Numbered from the stretch's first letter, positions 36,583 to 45,393 are shown. The stretch: DNA of 64,000 bases from Nitrospira sp. (GCA_002634385.1 NSJL01000009.1:90224-154223); one strand, 5' to 3'. A program made the numbers and translations. Notes: a model not told the origin generated them from the letters alone.

Positions 36583-37931
36583 TCGATACGCACTGCCACC
36601 TCGAAATGAAGCCTTTTGACGAGGACCGCGGGGAGGTCATCGCCCGGGCACGGGAGCACCTGGAAGCGGTCATCACCATCGGTTCGGATCTCCGGGGGTG
36701 CGAGGGTGCGGTTGCCCTTGCGGAGCAGCACGATTTCATCTATGCCACGGTAGGCATTCATCCCCACGATGCGAAAGGCTTTAACGAGGGAATCCTCGAC
36801 CGGATGCGGGACTGGGTAAAACAGGAGAAGGTAGTAGCGGTAGGGGAGACCGGTCTCGATTATCACTACGACCACTCCCCGCGGGAGGTCCAGAGAGAAG
36901 TGTTCCGCACCCAGCTCTGCTTTGCGGGGGAAGCCGGTCTGCCCGTAGTCGTCCACAGCCGGGAGGCGAAGGAGGACACCCTGGGGATTCTTGAGGAATC
37001 CGGGGTCAGGAGGGGCGTACTGCATTGCTTTTCCGGGGACCGGGACATGGCGGAAAGAGCGATGGCCATGGGATTCCACATCTCCTTTGCCGGGCCGGTC
37101 ACCTTCAAAAAGGCCGCCGCCCTCCAGGAAATCGCAAAGGCGGTACCGGATGAGTTCCTTCTTGTCGAAACCGATGCGCCGTATCTTACCCCCGAGCCGT
37201 ACCGGGGCAGGAGAAACGAGCCCGCCTATGTGGTCCATACCGCCCGGTTCCTCGCGCAGGTGCGGGGAGTCACCCCCGAGGATATCGACAGGATTACCTC
37301 GGTGAACGCAAAGCGGCTTTTCGGGATCGGGGAAGTTGCCCGGGGACAGATCGCGTACAAGATACGGGAGAGCCTTTACCTCAATGTGACGAACCGGTGC
37401 ACCAGCAAGTGCGTTTTCTGTGTGCGGTTTGCCACCGATTTCGTAAAAGGGCATAATCTGCGCCTGGAACAGGAACCGGCGGTGGAAGAGCTGAAAAGGG
37501 CGGTGGGAGACCCGACACGGTACAGGGAGATCGTCTTTTGCGGGTATGGCGAGCCCTTGCTGCGGCTGGATGCGGTGAAGGCTGTAGCGGCCTGGGTAAA
37601 GGAAAAGGGGGGGAGAGTACGGGTCAACACCAACGGGCACGGGAACCTCATCCATAAAAGGAACATCCTTCCCGAATTGCAGGGGGCGGTGGACGTGATG
37701 TCCATAAGCCTCGATGCCCAGGATGCCGAAACCTATGACAGGCTCTGCAAGCCCGCCTTCAGGAACGCCTTTCAGGAGGTGGTGCAGTTCATCCGCGAAG
37801 CGAAGAAGTATATTCCCGCCGTGCAGGCGACAGTGGTCACCGCCGCGGGGGTCGATGTGGAGAAGTGCAGGGAGATCACCGACGAGATCGGGGTGGAACT
37901 GCGGGTCAGAAAGCTGGATGCGGTAGGATAG
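36579..37931 (+). CDS. TatD-family metal-dependent hydrolase fused to a radical SAM domain
   Basis: 450 residues. Residues 1-255 are a TatD DNase: [12 protein letters not shown] with two metal His, [32 protein letters not shown] and ETDAPYL. Residues 260-450 are a radical SAM barrel: [20 protein letters not shown] carries CxxxCxxC, followed by [11 protein letters not shown] and VNTNGHGN. Translationally coupled to apgM. The two halves exist as separate neighbouring proteins in many bacteria. The target of the radical SAM half is unknown. Confidence 0.9.
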   Translation: MIDTHCHLEMKPFDEDRGEVIARAREHLEAVITIGSDLRGCEGAVALAEQHDFIYATVGIHPHDAKGFNEGILDRMRDWVKQEKVVAVGETGLDYHYDHSPREVQREVFRTQLCFAGEAGLPVVVHSREAKEDTLGILEESGVRRGVLHCFSGDRDMAERAMAMGFHISFAGPVTFKKAAALQEIAKAVPDEFLLVETDAPYLTPEPYRGRRNEPAYVVHTARFLAQVRGVTPEDIDRITSVNAKRLFGIGEVARGQIAYKIRESLYLNVTNRCTSKCVFCVRFATDFVKGHNLRLEQEPAVEELKRAVGDPTRYREIVFCGYGEPLLRLDAVKAVAAWVKEKGGRVRVNTNGHGNLIHKRNILPELQGAVDVMSISLDAQDAETYDRLCKPAFRNAFQEVVQFIREAKKYIPAVQATVVTAAGVDVEKCREITDEIGVELRVRKLDAVG

Positions 37932-37949
37932 CCTGAAGCGGGGGGCGTA

Positions 37950-39203
37950 TCAGCTACAGGCGATGAGCCATATGCTGACGGCTTCCAGGGAAACGTCCCC
38001 CTGTTCGCCGGTCTTCAGGTTCTTCCATTGCGCCTTTCCGGCCTTCAGCTCGTCCTCTCCGATGATCAGGGCGAAGGCGGCGCCGATCTTGTCTGCCTTT
38101 CTCAATTGACTCTTCAGGGAGGCACCGCCATAGTTCGGCTCCACCCAGAGCCCTCCTGCCCGCATCTCCTCTGCGAGCCGGAACCCTTCCCTTTCCGCTT
38201 CCCGGCCGAGGGTTGCGATGAAGGCCTTCGGAGCGGGTGTTTCTTCAGTCGCAGCCTCTTTGAGCAGGGTGACGATCCGTTCCATTCCCATGGCAAAGCC
38301 GATGGCGGGGATCGGGGGACCTCCGAATTCCTTCACCAGCTTGTCATATCTCCCTCCGGCGGCTACTGCTTTCTGCGCGCCGAGGTGCTCGCTGGTGACT
38401 TCAAAGGTAGTGCGGGTGTAGTAGTCCAGGCCGCGGACCAGGTTCGGGTTCAACGTGTACCGGACGTGCAGCGCCTGCAGACGGGCGAGGAGTTCGTCGA
38501 AGTGCTCCCTGCATTCGCCGCAGAGGTGGTCGGTCACCGCGGGTGCTCCCTGGCGCAGCTCGATGCAGCGGGGCACTTTGCAATCGAGAATGCGCAGCGG
38601 GTTCGTGGTGTATCTGCGCTGGCAGTCGGGGCAGAAATCGGGAAGCCTGTCCCTGAAAAAGGCGAGCAGGGCGTTCCGGTAGTCGGGCCTGCAGGCGTCG
38701 CAGCCGATGGAGTTGATCTCCACATTCAGCTCCCTGAGCCCGATCTCCCCGAGGAGGTTTCGCAGCAGGGTAATGACCTCCGCATCCAGGGAGGGCTGGG
38801 CAACGCCGAAGGCCTCGGCCCCGATCTGGTAGAACTGCCTGAACCGCCCTTTCTGAGGCCTTTCGTACCGGAACATGGGACCGGAATAGAAGAACTTCTG
38901 CGGCGAGGGCAGGTTGTACAGGGAGTGCTCCACATAGCAGCGTACCGCGCCCGCGGTACCTTCGGGCCGCAGGGTGACGCTCCTGTTCCCCTTGTCGGTG
39001 AAAGTGTACATCTCCTTCTCCACGATATCGGTCGCCTCGCCGATGCTCCGGGTGAAGACCTCGGTGGACTCGATGAGGGGGAGCCGTATCTCCAGGAAGC
39101 CGTATCGCTGAAAAAGTGACCGCGCTGTGGACTCGATGCGCTGCCAGAGATGGCTGTCGGGGGGAAGGATATCCTGGATACCCTTCAAGGCGCTATATTT
39201 CAC
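37950..39203 (-). CDS. hisS: Histidyl-tRNA synthetase
   Basis: 417 residues, class II. Motif 1 (IRLPLIESTEVFTRSIGE), motif 2 (RYERPQKGRFRQFYQIGAEAFG), the His-specific NLVRGLDYYTRTTFEV and AAGGRYDKL, and motif 3 (GFAMGMERIVTLL) are all present, plus the anticodon-binding domain. A zinc-like Cys set (CDACRPDY, FCPDCQRRY, HLCGECREHF) is inserted in the middle. Start is GTG at 39203, inside the 3' end of the divIVA-like gene (11 nt overlap). Confidence 0.96.
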   Translation of the reverse strand: MKYSALKGIQDILPPDSHLWQRIESTARSLFQRYGFLEIRLPLIESTEVFTRSIGEATDIVEKEMYTFTDKGNRSVTLRPEGTAGAVRCYVEHSLYNLPSPQKFFYSGPMFRYERPQKGRFRQFYQIGAEAFGVAQPSLDAEVITLLRNLLGEIGLRELNVEINSIGCDACRPDYRNALLAFFRDRLPDFCPDCQRRYTTNPLRILDCKVPRCIELRQGAPAVTDHLCGECREHFDELLARLQALHVRYTLNPNLVRGLDYYTRTTFEVTSEHLGAQKAVAAGGRYDKLVKEFGGPPIPAIGFAMGMERIVTLLKEAATEETPAPKAFIATLGREAEREGFRLAEEMRAGGLWVEPNYGGASLKSQLRKADKIGAAFALIIGEDELKAGKAQWKNLKTGEQGDVSLEAVSIWLIACS

Positions 39204-39666
39204 CGGAATCCTCTCCCTCCCTCTCCTTATCGAACTCCAGCATCTTCAGGTGGCTCTCGATGAGCCGGCGGATCTCCTCCTTGAAGTGGCGCCTGATTCC
39301 TTTGAGGTCCACGATATCCTCATGGATCTTGACCACCTTCTCCTGGGCCTCCTTTATGATGCTGTCGGCCTTCAGCTCCGCCTCTTTCATGATAAGCTCG
39401 GCCTCTTTCCGCGCGTTGGACTTGTAATCCTCCACCATCTGCTGGGTGGTGATCAGGGTCTCGCGGAGAGTGGTCTCCATTTTTTTATACTCGCTTATCT
39501 GTTCGTCGGCCCTGCCCAACTGCTCTTTCAGCGATGCATTTTCCCTAAGGAGCTCTTCCAGTTCCTCCCGCATCAGCTCGAGGAAGGAATAGACTTCGTC
39601 CACATCGAACCCCCTGAACCGCATGGGGAACTGCTTCTGCTGGATATCCAGCGGCGTAAGTCTCAT
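39193..39666 (-). CDS. DivIVA domain-containing protein
   Basis: 157 residues. The N-terminal DivIVA/GpsB membrane-binding motif (LTPLDIQQKQFPMRFRGFD, then DEVYSFLELM) precedes a long parallel coiled coil from about residue 30 to 140. Such proteins mark curved membrane at poles or septa in Gram-positives, and diderm relatives are less studied. It overlaps yggT by 4 nt and hisS by 11 nt. The order yggS-proC-yggT-divIVA mirrors the ylm cluster of Firmicutes. Confidence 0.9.
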   Translation of the reverse strand: MRLTPLDIQQKQFPMRFRGFDVDEVYSFLELMREELEELLRENASLKEQLGRADEQISEYKKMETTLRETLITTQQMVEDYKSNARKEAELIMKEAELKADSIIKEAQEKVVKIHEDIVDLKGIRRHFKEEIRRLIESHLKMLEFDKEREGEDSGEI

Positions 39667-39977
39667 AGCACGGCCCCTCCTTTCAAGGTATAGGCAAACT
39701 CGATAAGCGAGCGTATTAAAAACCTCTGAATGAATATAATAGCAAGAATGACGATCAGGGGAGAAATATCGATGGGACCGAGCCGGTATCCGATGAGCCT
39801 CCGTATGGGCCTGAGCACAGGGTCAGTAACAGAATACAGGAAACGTACGATGGGGTTGTAGGGGTCGGGGTTCACCCAGCTGACGAGGGCGGCGATGATG
39901 ACGATCCAATAGTAGATGTCGAGCACGATATTGACGATATTGGCGACGGCGATGATGAAATTGGCGAATACAAACAT
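39663..39977 (-). CDS. yggT: YggT family membrane protein
   Basis: 104 residues with two hydrophobic halves, each around an NP- or SP-containing membrane segment (ALVSWVNPDPYNPIVRFLYSVTDPVLRPIRRLIG, then ISPLIVILAIIFIQRFL), the YggT/YlmG pattern. The family is linked to cell division and osmotic tolerance, with no defined activity. GAGGCCAGGA precedes the ATG. Confidence 0.9.
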   Translation of the reverse strand: MFVFANFIIAVANIVNIVLDIYYWIVIIAALVSWVNPDPYNPIVRFLYSVTDPVLRPIRRLIGYRLGPIDISPLIVILAIIFIQRFLIRSLIEFAYTLKGGAVL

Positions 39978-39989
39978 TCCTGGCCTCCT

Positions 39990-40778
39990 CTATTTTCTTG
40001 CTCCCAGCTCTTCGGCCCTCTTCAGCGCCGCAAGCAATGCCTCCGCGGTGATGTCCTTCAGCCCTTTCCCGTCAAAGACCTGCAGTCCCGCAGCGGTGGT
40101 GCCCCCCGGGGAGGTCACCATTTCCCTTAGCTTTTCGGGAGAGATACCCGTTTCGAGGAGGCGGGCGGTGCCGAGAAGCGTCTGCACCGCCAACTCCCCG
40201 GCATGCTCTTTCGCCAGGCCGAGGTGCACGCCGGCATCCCGCATCGCTTCAACGAAGAGAGCGATAAAGGCGGGGCCGCTGCCGGAAACGGCGGTTACTG
40301 CGTTCATATGCCTCTCGGGCAGGGTGAGCACTTTTCCCACGGACAGGAAGACTTCGCGAACAGCGGCTATTTCTTTCCCGGGGAGGCATTCGCAGAGGGA
40401 CAGGACCGACATGCCCTCCTGCACGATGGCCGGTGTGTTGGGCATTACGCGAACGAGCTTCCGGGTTCTCAGCTTCTCTTCCAGGGAGGAGAGGGGAATG
40501 CCCGCCGCGATAGAGACGACTGTCTTGTCCTCCGTAACGACATCCGTGATCTCGTCAAGCACTGCGCTCATATTCTGCGGCTTCACGGCCAGGATGATAA
40601 GGGAGCATTCCGCCGCCGCTTCCCGGTTGGACGGTGTTGTCCGCACCCGGTATGTCTGCTCCAGGAAGCGCCTCCGTTCTTTCCGCGGTTCGGATACCAG
40701 AATATCCCGCATCCCCTGGGAAGTCATTCCTTTTATGAGCGCTTCCGCCATGTTGCCGCCGCCGATAAAGCCGATCAT
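39990..40778 (-). CDS. proC: Pyrroline-5-carboxylate reductase
   Basis: 262 residues. Last step of proline synthesis, NAD(P)H-dependent. The Rossmann start IGFIGGGNMAEALIKG, ILAVKPQNM, RVMPNTPA, then the C-terminal signature VSGSGPAFIALFVEAM and the SPGGTTAAGL substrate loop are present. Its ATG directly abuts the yggS stop (TAGATG), so translation is coupled. Confidence 0.95.
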   Translation of the reverse strand: MIGFIGGGNMAEALIKGMTSQGMRDILVSEPRKERRRFLEQTYRVRTTPSNREAAAECSLIILAVKPQNMSAVLDEITDVVTEDKTVVSIAAGIPLSSLEEKLRTRKLVRVMPNTPAIVQEGMSVLSLCECLPGKEIAAVREVFLSVGKVLTLPERHMNAVTAVSGSGPAFIALFVEAMRDAGVHLGLAKEHAGELAVQTLLGTARLLETGISPEKLREMVTSPGGTTAAGLQVFDGKGLKDITAEALLAALKRAEELGARK

Positions 40779-41468
40779 CTATCCGCTCCTTTCACCGAAA
40801 AGTGCCGTGCCGATCCGCACGAGCGTCGCTCCTTCCTCTATGGCAACTTCAAAGTCATCCGACATTCCCATGGAAAGCTCGGGAAGGCGGAACCCTTCTT
40901 TCTCCGCCCTGTCCCGCAGTTCCCGCAATTTTCTGAAGTAGGGGCGTGCCTTTTCGGGGTCGTCGAAGAACGGGGGCATGGTCATCAGTCCCTCCACCTT
41001 CAGGGCCCCCAGCTGCCGGACCCTTCCGAGGAGGGGCAAAAGGTCCTGCTCCGCCGCCCCGTGCTTCGTCTCCTCGGGGGAGAGCTTCACCTGTACCAGT
41101 ACCCTCTGCATTTTGCCTGTTCTCTCCGCCTGGCGGTGGAGCTCCTCCGCCAGACCGGGGGAGTCGACGGAATGGATGAGATCGAACAACTGCACCGCCT
41201 GCTTCACCTTGTTCTTCTGCAGATGCCCGATCAGATGCCAGCGGATTCCGGGATATTCCTCTTCGGGAAGCTGCCCCGCCTTCTCCCGGGCCTCCTGCAC
41301 CCTGTTCTCTCCGAAAATCCTCAGGCCGGCACGGAAAGCCTCCCGTACCATAGCAACTCCCACCGTCTTCGTGACCGCAACCAGGGTGACCTCCTCCGGT
41401 CTTCTCCCGGCGCGCACTGCGGCGGCATCCATTTTTCTGCGTATGGCTGACAGGGCTTCTTCACGCAT
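40779..41468 (-). CDS. yggS: PLP homeostasis protein YggS/YlmE
   Basis: 229 residues from the ATG at 41468 (GTG and TTG codons just upstream are possible starts). This PLP-binding TIM-barrel protein regulates vitamin B6 and amino-acid pools. VAVTKTV holds the PLP Lys; GENRVQEA, WHLIGHLQKNK, GLMTMPPF, SMGMSDDFEVAI and VRIGTALFG are all typical. First gene of yggS-proC-yggT-divIVA-hisS. No Shine-Dalgarno; TACAAT ends 7 nt upstream. Confidence 0.93.
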   Translation of the reverse strand: MREEALSAIRRKMDAAAVRAGRRPEEVTLVAVTKTVGVAMVREAFRAGLRIFGENRVQEAREKAGQLPEEEYPGIRWHLIGHLQKNKVKQAVQLFDLIHSVDSPGLAEELHRQAERTGKMQRVLVQVKLSPEETKHGAAEQDLLPLLGRVRQLGALKVEGLMTMPPFFDDPEKARPYFRKLRELRDRAEKEGFRLPELSMGMSDDFEVAIEEGATLVRIGTALFGERSG

Positions 41469-41475
41469 CAACACG

Positions 41476-41481
41476 ATTGTA
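41476..41481 (-). promoter_or_regulatory. -10 box giving a leaderless yggS operon mRNA
   Basis: The minus strand reads TACAAT, then CGTGTTG, then the ATG at 41468. Transcription would start at the start codon. Confidence 0.4.
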
Positions 41482-41591
41482 GTTTATAGTAGTATCATAG
41501 GAAAAAGAAATGCAAGACCGAGCCCGGTCTATCATCCGTTCCGGCTCTCTGTTCCGGTGCAGCGGGTATTTGAATTGCCGACCGAGGGCTA

Positions 41592-41600
41592 TGGTATCAT
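41592..41600 (+). promoter_or_regulatory. Extended -10 promoter giving a leaderless kinase mRNA
   Basis: TGGTATCAT is followed by exactly 6 nt (CTATAC) and the ATG at 41607; there is no ribosome site. The expected +1 coincides with the A of ATG. Confidence 0.5.
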
Positions 41601-41606
41601 CTATAC

Positions 41607-43073
41607 ATGTTGAGAAAGAGCTCCTTTATCTTCTCCCTGAATAAGAAGCTTATCTTTATGATGTTGTTCCTCAGCTTCATCCTGATCTCTATTCTCCTTT
41701 TCTTCTATTCCCAGTCCGAGCAGGCCCTCTTCCGCGCGCTGGAGAGGCAGACGGCTGAGCTTACCAAGGCCATTCAGATCGGCGTCGAAGAAGTGACAGG
41801 CTCGGGGAGTACCGATGAGGCGAGGCTGTCCAAGTATCTCAAGGAGCTGAACGCCAATGGCGTGAAGGAGATTTCCATCATCAGCAATGCGGACGAGATC
41901 GTGGCGAGCACGAACCCTTCGAAGATCGGACAGGCCATGACCCACAAGAAGAAGGAGCTGATCATCAGGGCGGAATTGGGCGAGCCCGTTTCCGAGGAGG
42001 GTAGGGCGTATAACGTGATTATTCCGGTTATCGCCGGGGGGACCCAGTACGGCTATGTCCATCTGAAAGTGAACAAGGACGATTTTTCCGATCTCCTCAA
42101 GAGGAACGCCATCAACAGGATCGCCGCCACTGCCTTTGTTTTCGGGGTCGGCATCCTGACCATCATCTTCCTCTCGCGGAGCTATACCCGCCCCATCAGG
42201 AATGTGGTGGACGCCGCCATGCGCGTGGCTGCCGGGGATCTCCGCCAGAATATACCGGTGAAGAGCAGGGATGAGATCGGGCAGCTCTCGGAGAGCTTCA
42301 ACTTCATGGTACGGAAGCTGCGGGAGGCCCGCGATCTTGAAGAGAGATTGCGTGAGGCGGAGCATCTTTCCGGACTGGGACAGCTTTCGAGGAGCATGGC
42401 CCATGAGATACGGAACCCCCTCAACTTCATCAACCTGAGCATCGGGTACCTGGGAGACAAATATATCACCGAGGATCCTTCAAAGCAGGAAAAGTTCAAT
42501 AATCTTATCAGCGGGATCAAAATGGAGATACAGCGGCTCAATAACCTGGTGAACGAGTTCCTGGACTACAGTCGCCCTATCAAGCTGAAGATACAGAGGG
42601 TGAGGATCGATACCCTTCTCGAGGACGTGATGGCGCTCATCTGGGCGAAGGCGGAAGCGGACGGGATCAGGATAGTGCGGGAGTATTCCGTGGATGCCGA
42701 GCTCTCCGTGGACCCCGACCTGTTCAAATCCTGCGTGCTGAACATGATCACCAATGCTTTCCATGCCATGGGGCAGGCAGGGAGGCCGGGAGTGCTGAAA
42801 GTGAGGACCGGGACTGCGGGGGACGAATTCGTCCTGTCCGTTGAGGACAACGGCATCGGGGTAGCGCAGGAGAACCGGGAAAAGATTTTCGAGCCCTTCT
42901 TCTCCACGCGGCAGAACGGTCTTGGTCTCGGCCTTCCCATGACAAAGAGGGTTATGGAGGAGCACGGGGGCAGGATCGTCTTCGCCAGCGTCGCGGGAGA
43001 GGGGAGCGAGGTCCAGTTATGGCTACCGTTACGAGTAAATGAGGAGCAGCAAGTGGAAGGAAATGCAAAGTGA
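41607..43073 (+). CDS. Membrane sensor histidine kinase (HAMP type)
   Basis: 488 residues. First membrane helix at about 15-36 (LIFMMLFLSFILISILLFFY), an extracytoplasmic sensor of about 130 residues, second helix at about 173-190 (IAATAFVFGVGILTIIFL), HAMP, then HisKA with SRSMAHEIRNPLNF and a HATPase (MITNAFHAMGQ, DNGIGV, GLGLGLPMTKRV). The receptor domain matches no ligand family I can name. Six nt separate it from its NtrC-type partner. Confidence 0.93.
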   Translation: MLRKSSFIFSLNKKLIFMMLFLSFILISILLFFYSQSEQALFRALERQTAELTKAIQIGVEEVTGSGSTDEARLSKYLKELNANGVKEISIISNADEIVASTNPSKIGQAMTHKKKELIIRAELGEPVSEEGRAYNVIIPVIAGGTQYGYVHLKVNKDDFSDLLKRNAINRIAATAFVFGVGILTIIFLSRSYTRPIRNVVDAAMRVAAGDLRQNIPVKSRDEIGQLSESFNFMVRKLREARDLEERLREAEHLSGLGQLSRSMAHEIRNPLNFINLSIGYLGDKYITEDPSKQEKFNNLISGIKMEIQRLNNLVNEFLDYSRPIKLKIQRVRIDTLLEDVMALIWAKAEADGIRIVREYSVDAELSVDPDLFKSCVLNMITNAFHAMGQAGRPGVLKVRTGTAGDEFVLSVEDNGIGVAQENREKIFEPFFSTRQNGLGLGLPMTKRVMEEHGGRIVFASVAGEGSEVQLWLPLRVNEEQQVEGNAK

Positions 43074-43079
43074 GGGAGT

Positions 43080-44471
43080 ATGGCAGCGATTGTAGTGATT
43101 GACGACGAATACCGCCAGCGGGATATCCTCAAAACCATCCTCGAGGACGAGGGCTATGAGGTGCATACCGCCTCCTCGGCAGAGGAGGGCCTGGAGCTGA
43201 TCGACGCGCTGAACCCCGATGTGGTGATCACCGATCTTAAAATGGGGGGGATGAGCGGGGTCCATCTCCTCGAGTGTCTTCCCGTGGAGACCAAGCCCGC
43301 CGTTATCATCATGACGGCCTTCGGCACGATCTCTTCGGCGGTGGAAGCGATGAAAAAGGGTGCCTTCGATTATCTCACCAAACCCCTGGAAAAAGATGTC
43401 ATCGTTCTGACGGTCCGGAAGGCGATGGAGCGGATGCAACTCCTCAGGGAGAACCTGCGGTTGCAGGATGCTCTTTTCGAAAAGTTCAAGATGGAGGGAA
43501 TAATCGGCACCTCCCGGAAGATGAGGGAGGCCGCCGAGATTGCAAAAAAAGTGACTCCTACCGCGGTTACGGTTCTGGTCTACGGCGAGAGCGGAACCGG
43601 AAAGGAGCTCATTGCAAAGGCGATCCATTACAACAGCCCCCGCCGCACGGGACCCTTTACCGCCATCAACTGTGCCGCCATTCCCGATACCCTGATCGAA
43701 AGCGAGCTCTTCGGGTATGAGCCCGGCGCCTTCTCCGGGGCCGTCCACCGGAAGATCGGTCTTTTTGAATCATCGGACAAGGGTACCCTTTTCCTCGACG
43801 AGGTTGGAGACCTTCCCCTCCTTACCCAGACGAAGATTTTGCGGGTTTTGCAGGATAAGGAGGTACGCAGGCTGGGAGGGAAGGAAAATACGAGGGTGGA
43901 TGTGCGGATCATCGCGGCGACGAACAAGGACCTCGAAAAGGAGGTTGCCGCCGGTAAGTTCAGGGAGGACCTGTATTACCGACTGAAAGTGGTGACGGTG
44001 ACGCTTCCTCCTCTCCGGGAGAGGAAGGAGGACATCCCCGCCCTGGTGAGCCTTTTCATCGACAAATATAACAGGGAGTTCGGCAAAAGGATCAAAGGGG
44101 TAAGTGAAAGTGCCCTGCGTGCCCTCGGCGAATACCATTGGCCGGGCAATATCCGGCAGCTCGAATCGGTGATCGAGCGTGCGGTGCTGATGGGAGATTC
44201 GGACATGGTGGGCCTGAATGATATCCGGAGCGAACTGAAACTTGGTCAGGAAAAAGGGGTTCTGGATATCGAAATCCCCGACGAGGGGATCAATTTCGAG
44301 GAACTGGAAAAGGAGTTGATCAAAAAAGCCATGTTCAAGGCCAATAATGTCGCTGCCCGGGCTGCGCGACTGCTCGGCATGACCTATAAGACTTTCTGGT
44401 ACCGGTTGGAGAAATTCGGGATTCAGGAAGGTTCCCCAAATGAGGATACTCTCCCCGAAAAGAGGAACTGA
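43080..44471 (+). CDS. NtrC-family response regulator with GAFSGA loop
   Basis: 463 residues. Receiver (VVIDDE, ITDLKM, MTAFG, TKP) is intact. The AAA+ domain has GESGTGKE, FLDEVGDLP and the R finger region, but the sigma-54-contacting loop reads GAFSGA instead of GAFTGA. The C-terminal Fis-type HTH reads NNVAARAARLLGMTYKTFWYRL. It forms an operon with the upstream kinase. A near-consensus sigma-54 promoter lies 72 bp after its stop, ahead of a small secreted protein gene, and is the likely target. Confidence 0.93.
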   Translation: MAAIVVIDDEYRQRDILKTILEDEGYEVHTASSAEEGLELIDALNPDVVITDLKMGGMSGVHLLECLPVETKPAVIIMTAFGTISSAVEAMKKGAFDYLTKPLEKDVIVLTVRKAMERMQLLRENLRLQDALFEKFKMEGIIGTSRKMREAAEIAKKVTPTAVTVLVYGESGTGKELIAKAIHYNSPRRTGPFTAINCAAIPDTLIESELFGYEPGAFSGAVHRKIGLFESSDKGTLFLDEVGDLPLLTQTKILRVLQDKEVRRLGGKENTRVDVRIIAATNKDLEKEVAAGKFREDLYYRLKVVTVTLPPLRERKEDIPALVSLFIDKYNREFGKRIKGVSESALRALGEYHWPGNIRQLESVIERAVLMGDSDMVGLNDIRSELKLGQEKGVLDIEIPDEGINFEELEKELIKKAMFKANNVAARAARLLGMTYKTFWYRLEKFGIQEGSPNEDTLPEKRN

Positions 44472-44542
44472 TTTCCCGGGGAAAAAGACTTGTTTCTTCT
44501 AATATACTATTAATTACGCCCTCGGGGAGAGGGAGTGCCTCC

Positions 44543-44558
44543 TGGTATGAAAGTTGCT
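44543..44558 (+). promoter_or_regulatory. Sigma-54 promoter
   Basis: TGGTATGAAAGTTGCT has the invariant GG (44544-44545) and GC (44556-44557) with exactly 10 nt between. It lies 50 nt before the small secreted protein gene. CCCTC/GAGGG at about 44519-44533 is a short palindrome just upstream. Confidence 0.65.
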
Positions 44559-44607
44559 TTTACATACGTGCCAAAATTGAGGAAAAGAAAAAGGAGGTGA
44601 TTCAATA

Positions 44608-44844
44608 ATGAAGAAAGTAATGGCATTGATCGTAGCGCTTCTCTTTGCGCTTTCCATCGCTACCGTCGCTTTCGCAGCCGAGAAGGCAGCTGACAAGGCA
44701 GCCGCTCCGAAGATGGAGGAGAAGAAGGCTGATGCAAAGGCTGAGGTGAAGGACGAAAAGAAGGCCGAGAAGAAGGCAAAGAAGGCAAAGAAGGCCGAAA
44801 GCAAGGAAGAGAAGAAAGAAGAAAAGAAGGAAGAAAAGAAATAA
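44608..44844 (+). CDS. Small secreted Lys/Ala/Glu-rich protein
   Basis: 78 residues. A signal peptide (ALIVALLFALSIATVAFAA) ends at about residue 23. The mature part is built almost only of Lys, Glu and Ala, with repeats such as KKAEKKAKKAKKAES and EEKKEEKK, and is likely a charged helix or disordered. AAGGAGGTGA upstream is one of the strongest ribosome sites in the window. Driven by a sigma-54 promoter beside a two-component system, so probably an envelope stress or surface response product. Function unknown. Confidence 0.8.
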   Translation: MKKVMALIVALLFALSIATVAFAAEKAADKAAAPKMEEKKADAKAEVKDEKKAEKKAKKAKKAESKEEKKEEKKEEKK

Positions 44845-44860
44845 TTCCCTTATTTCTTGC

Positions 44861-44896
44861 GGGAGGGCAGGTGGCGCTACCATTTGCCCTCCCTTT
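44861..44896 (+). terminator. Hairpin terminator after the KAE-rich gene
   Basis: GGGAGGGCA (44861-44869) pairs perfectly with TGCCCTCCC (44885-44893), followed by a short TTT. Because the T-run is short and another secreted-protein gene follows, it may be only a partial terminator. Confidence 0.55.
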
Positions 44897-44926
44897 ATGT
44901 GGAAACACTCTATGCCGGGAGGTGTT

Positions 44927-45322
44927 ATGAAAAAGGCATTTTTTATACTGGTGGCCCTGCTTTGTGTCCTCTCCCTTGCGGGAGTTGCGACGGCTGCGGA
45001 GAGGGTACGGGTAAAGCAGATTACCGGAGAAGTGGCTGCAGTGGACGCGGCTGCAAAGTCCATGACGGTGAAGGGGAAAAAGGCCGAGGTGGTTATTGCT
45101 ATCGACGAGAAGACCGCCGTGAAGATGGATAAGGAGAAGAAGTCTCTTGCCGACGTGAAAGTCGGTGAGAAAGTAACGGTAAAATATGCGGAGATCGAGG
45201 GGAAGAATGTCGGCAGGACCATCGAGATAAAGACGGCGAAAGCCGAGAAGAAGGGCACGGAGCCCTCAAAGGCGACCGAGCCCGCCAAACCGGCTCCGAA
45301 ACAGGTAAAGCCCGGGTATTGA
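44927..45322 (+). CDS. Small secreted beta-barrel-like protein (DUF5666-like)
   Basis: 131 residues. Signal peptide AFFILVALLCVLSLAGVATA, cleaved near residue 23. The core VKQITGEVAAVDAAAKSMTVKGKKAEVVIAIDEKTAV, then LADVKVGEKVTVKYAE resembles the small OB-like barrel of DUF5666-type proteins. The tail is Lys/Pro/Ala-rich. GGGAGGTGTT precedes the ATG at 44927. Assignment to DUF5666 is by resemblance only. Confidence 0.75.
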   Translation: MKKAFFILVALLCVLSLAGVATAAERVRVKQITGEVAAVDAAAKSMTVKGKKAEVVIAIDEKTAVKMDKEKKSLADVKVGEKVTVKYAEIEGKNVGRTIEIKTAKAEKKGTEPSKATEPAKPAPKQVKPGY

Positions 45323-45341
45323 GCCGGCTGATACGGATGCG

Positions 45342-45393
45342 GAAGGGGCCGTTTCTGCCGTAGTGGGGAAGCGGCCCTTCTTCCCGTTCTTTT
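45342..45393 (+). terminator. Terminator-like hairpin
   Basis: GAAGGGGCCG (45342-45351) pairs with CGGCCCTTC (45372-45380) with one bulged G, followed by a T-rich stretch (TTCCCGTTCTTTT). Confidence 0.5.

Noticed and set aside
44519..44533. CCCTC/GAGGG palindrome as NtrC enhancer
   Set aside because: It lies only about 10 bp upstream of the -24 element, too close for enhancer action; more likely part of a C/G-rich repeat or the end of the regulator transcript.
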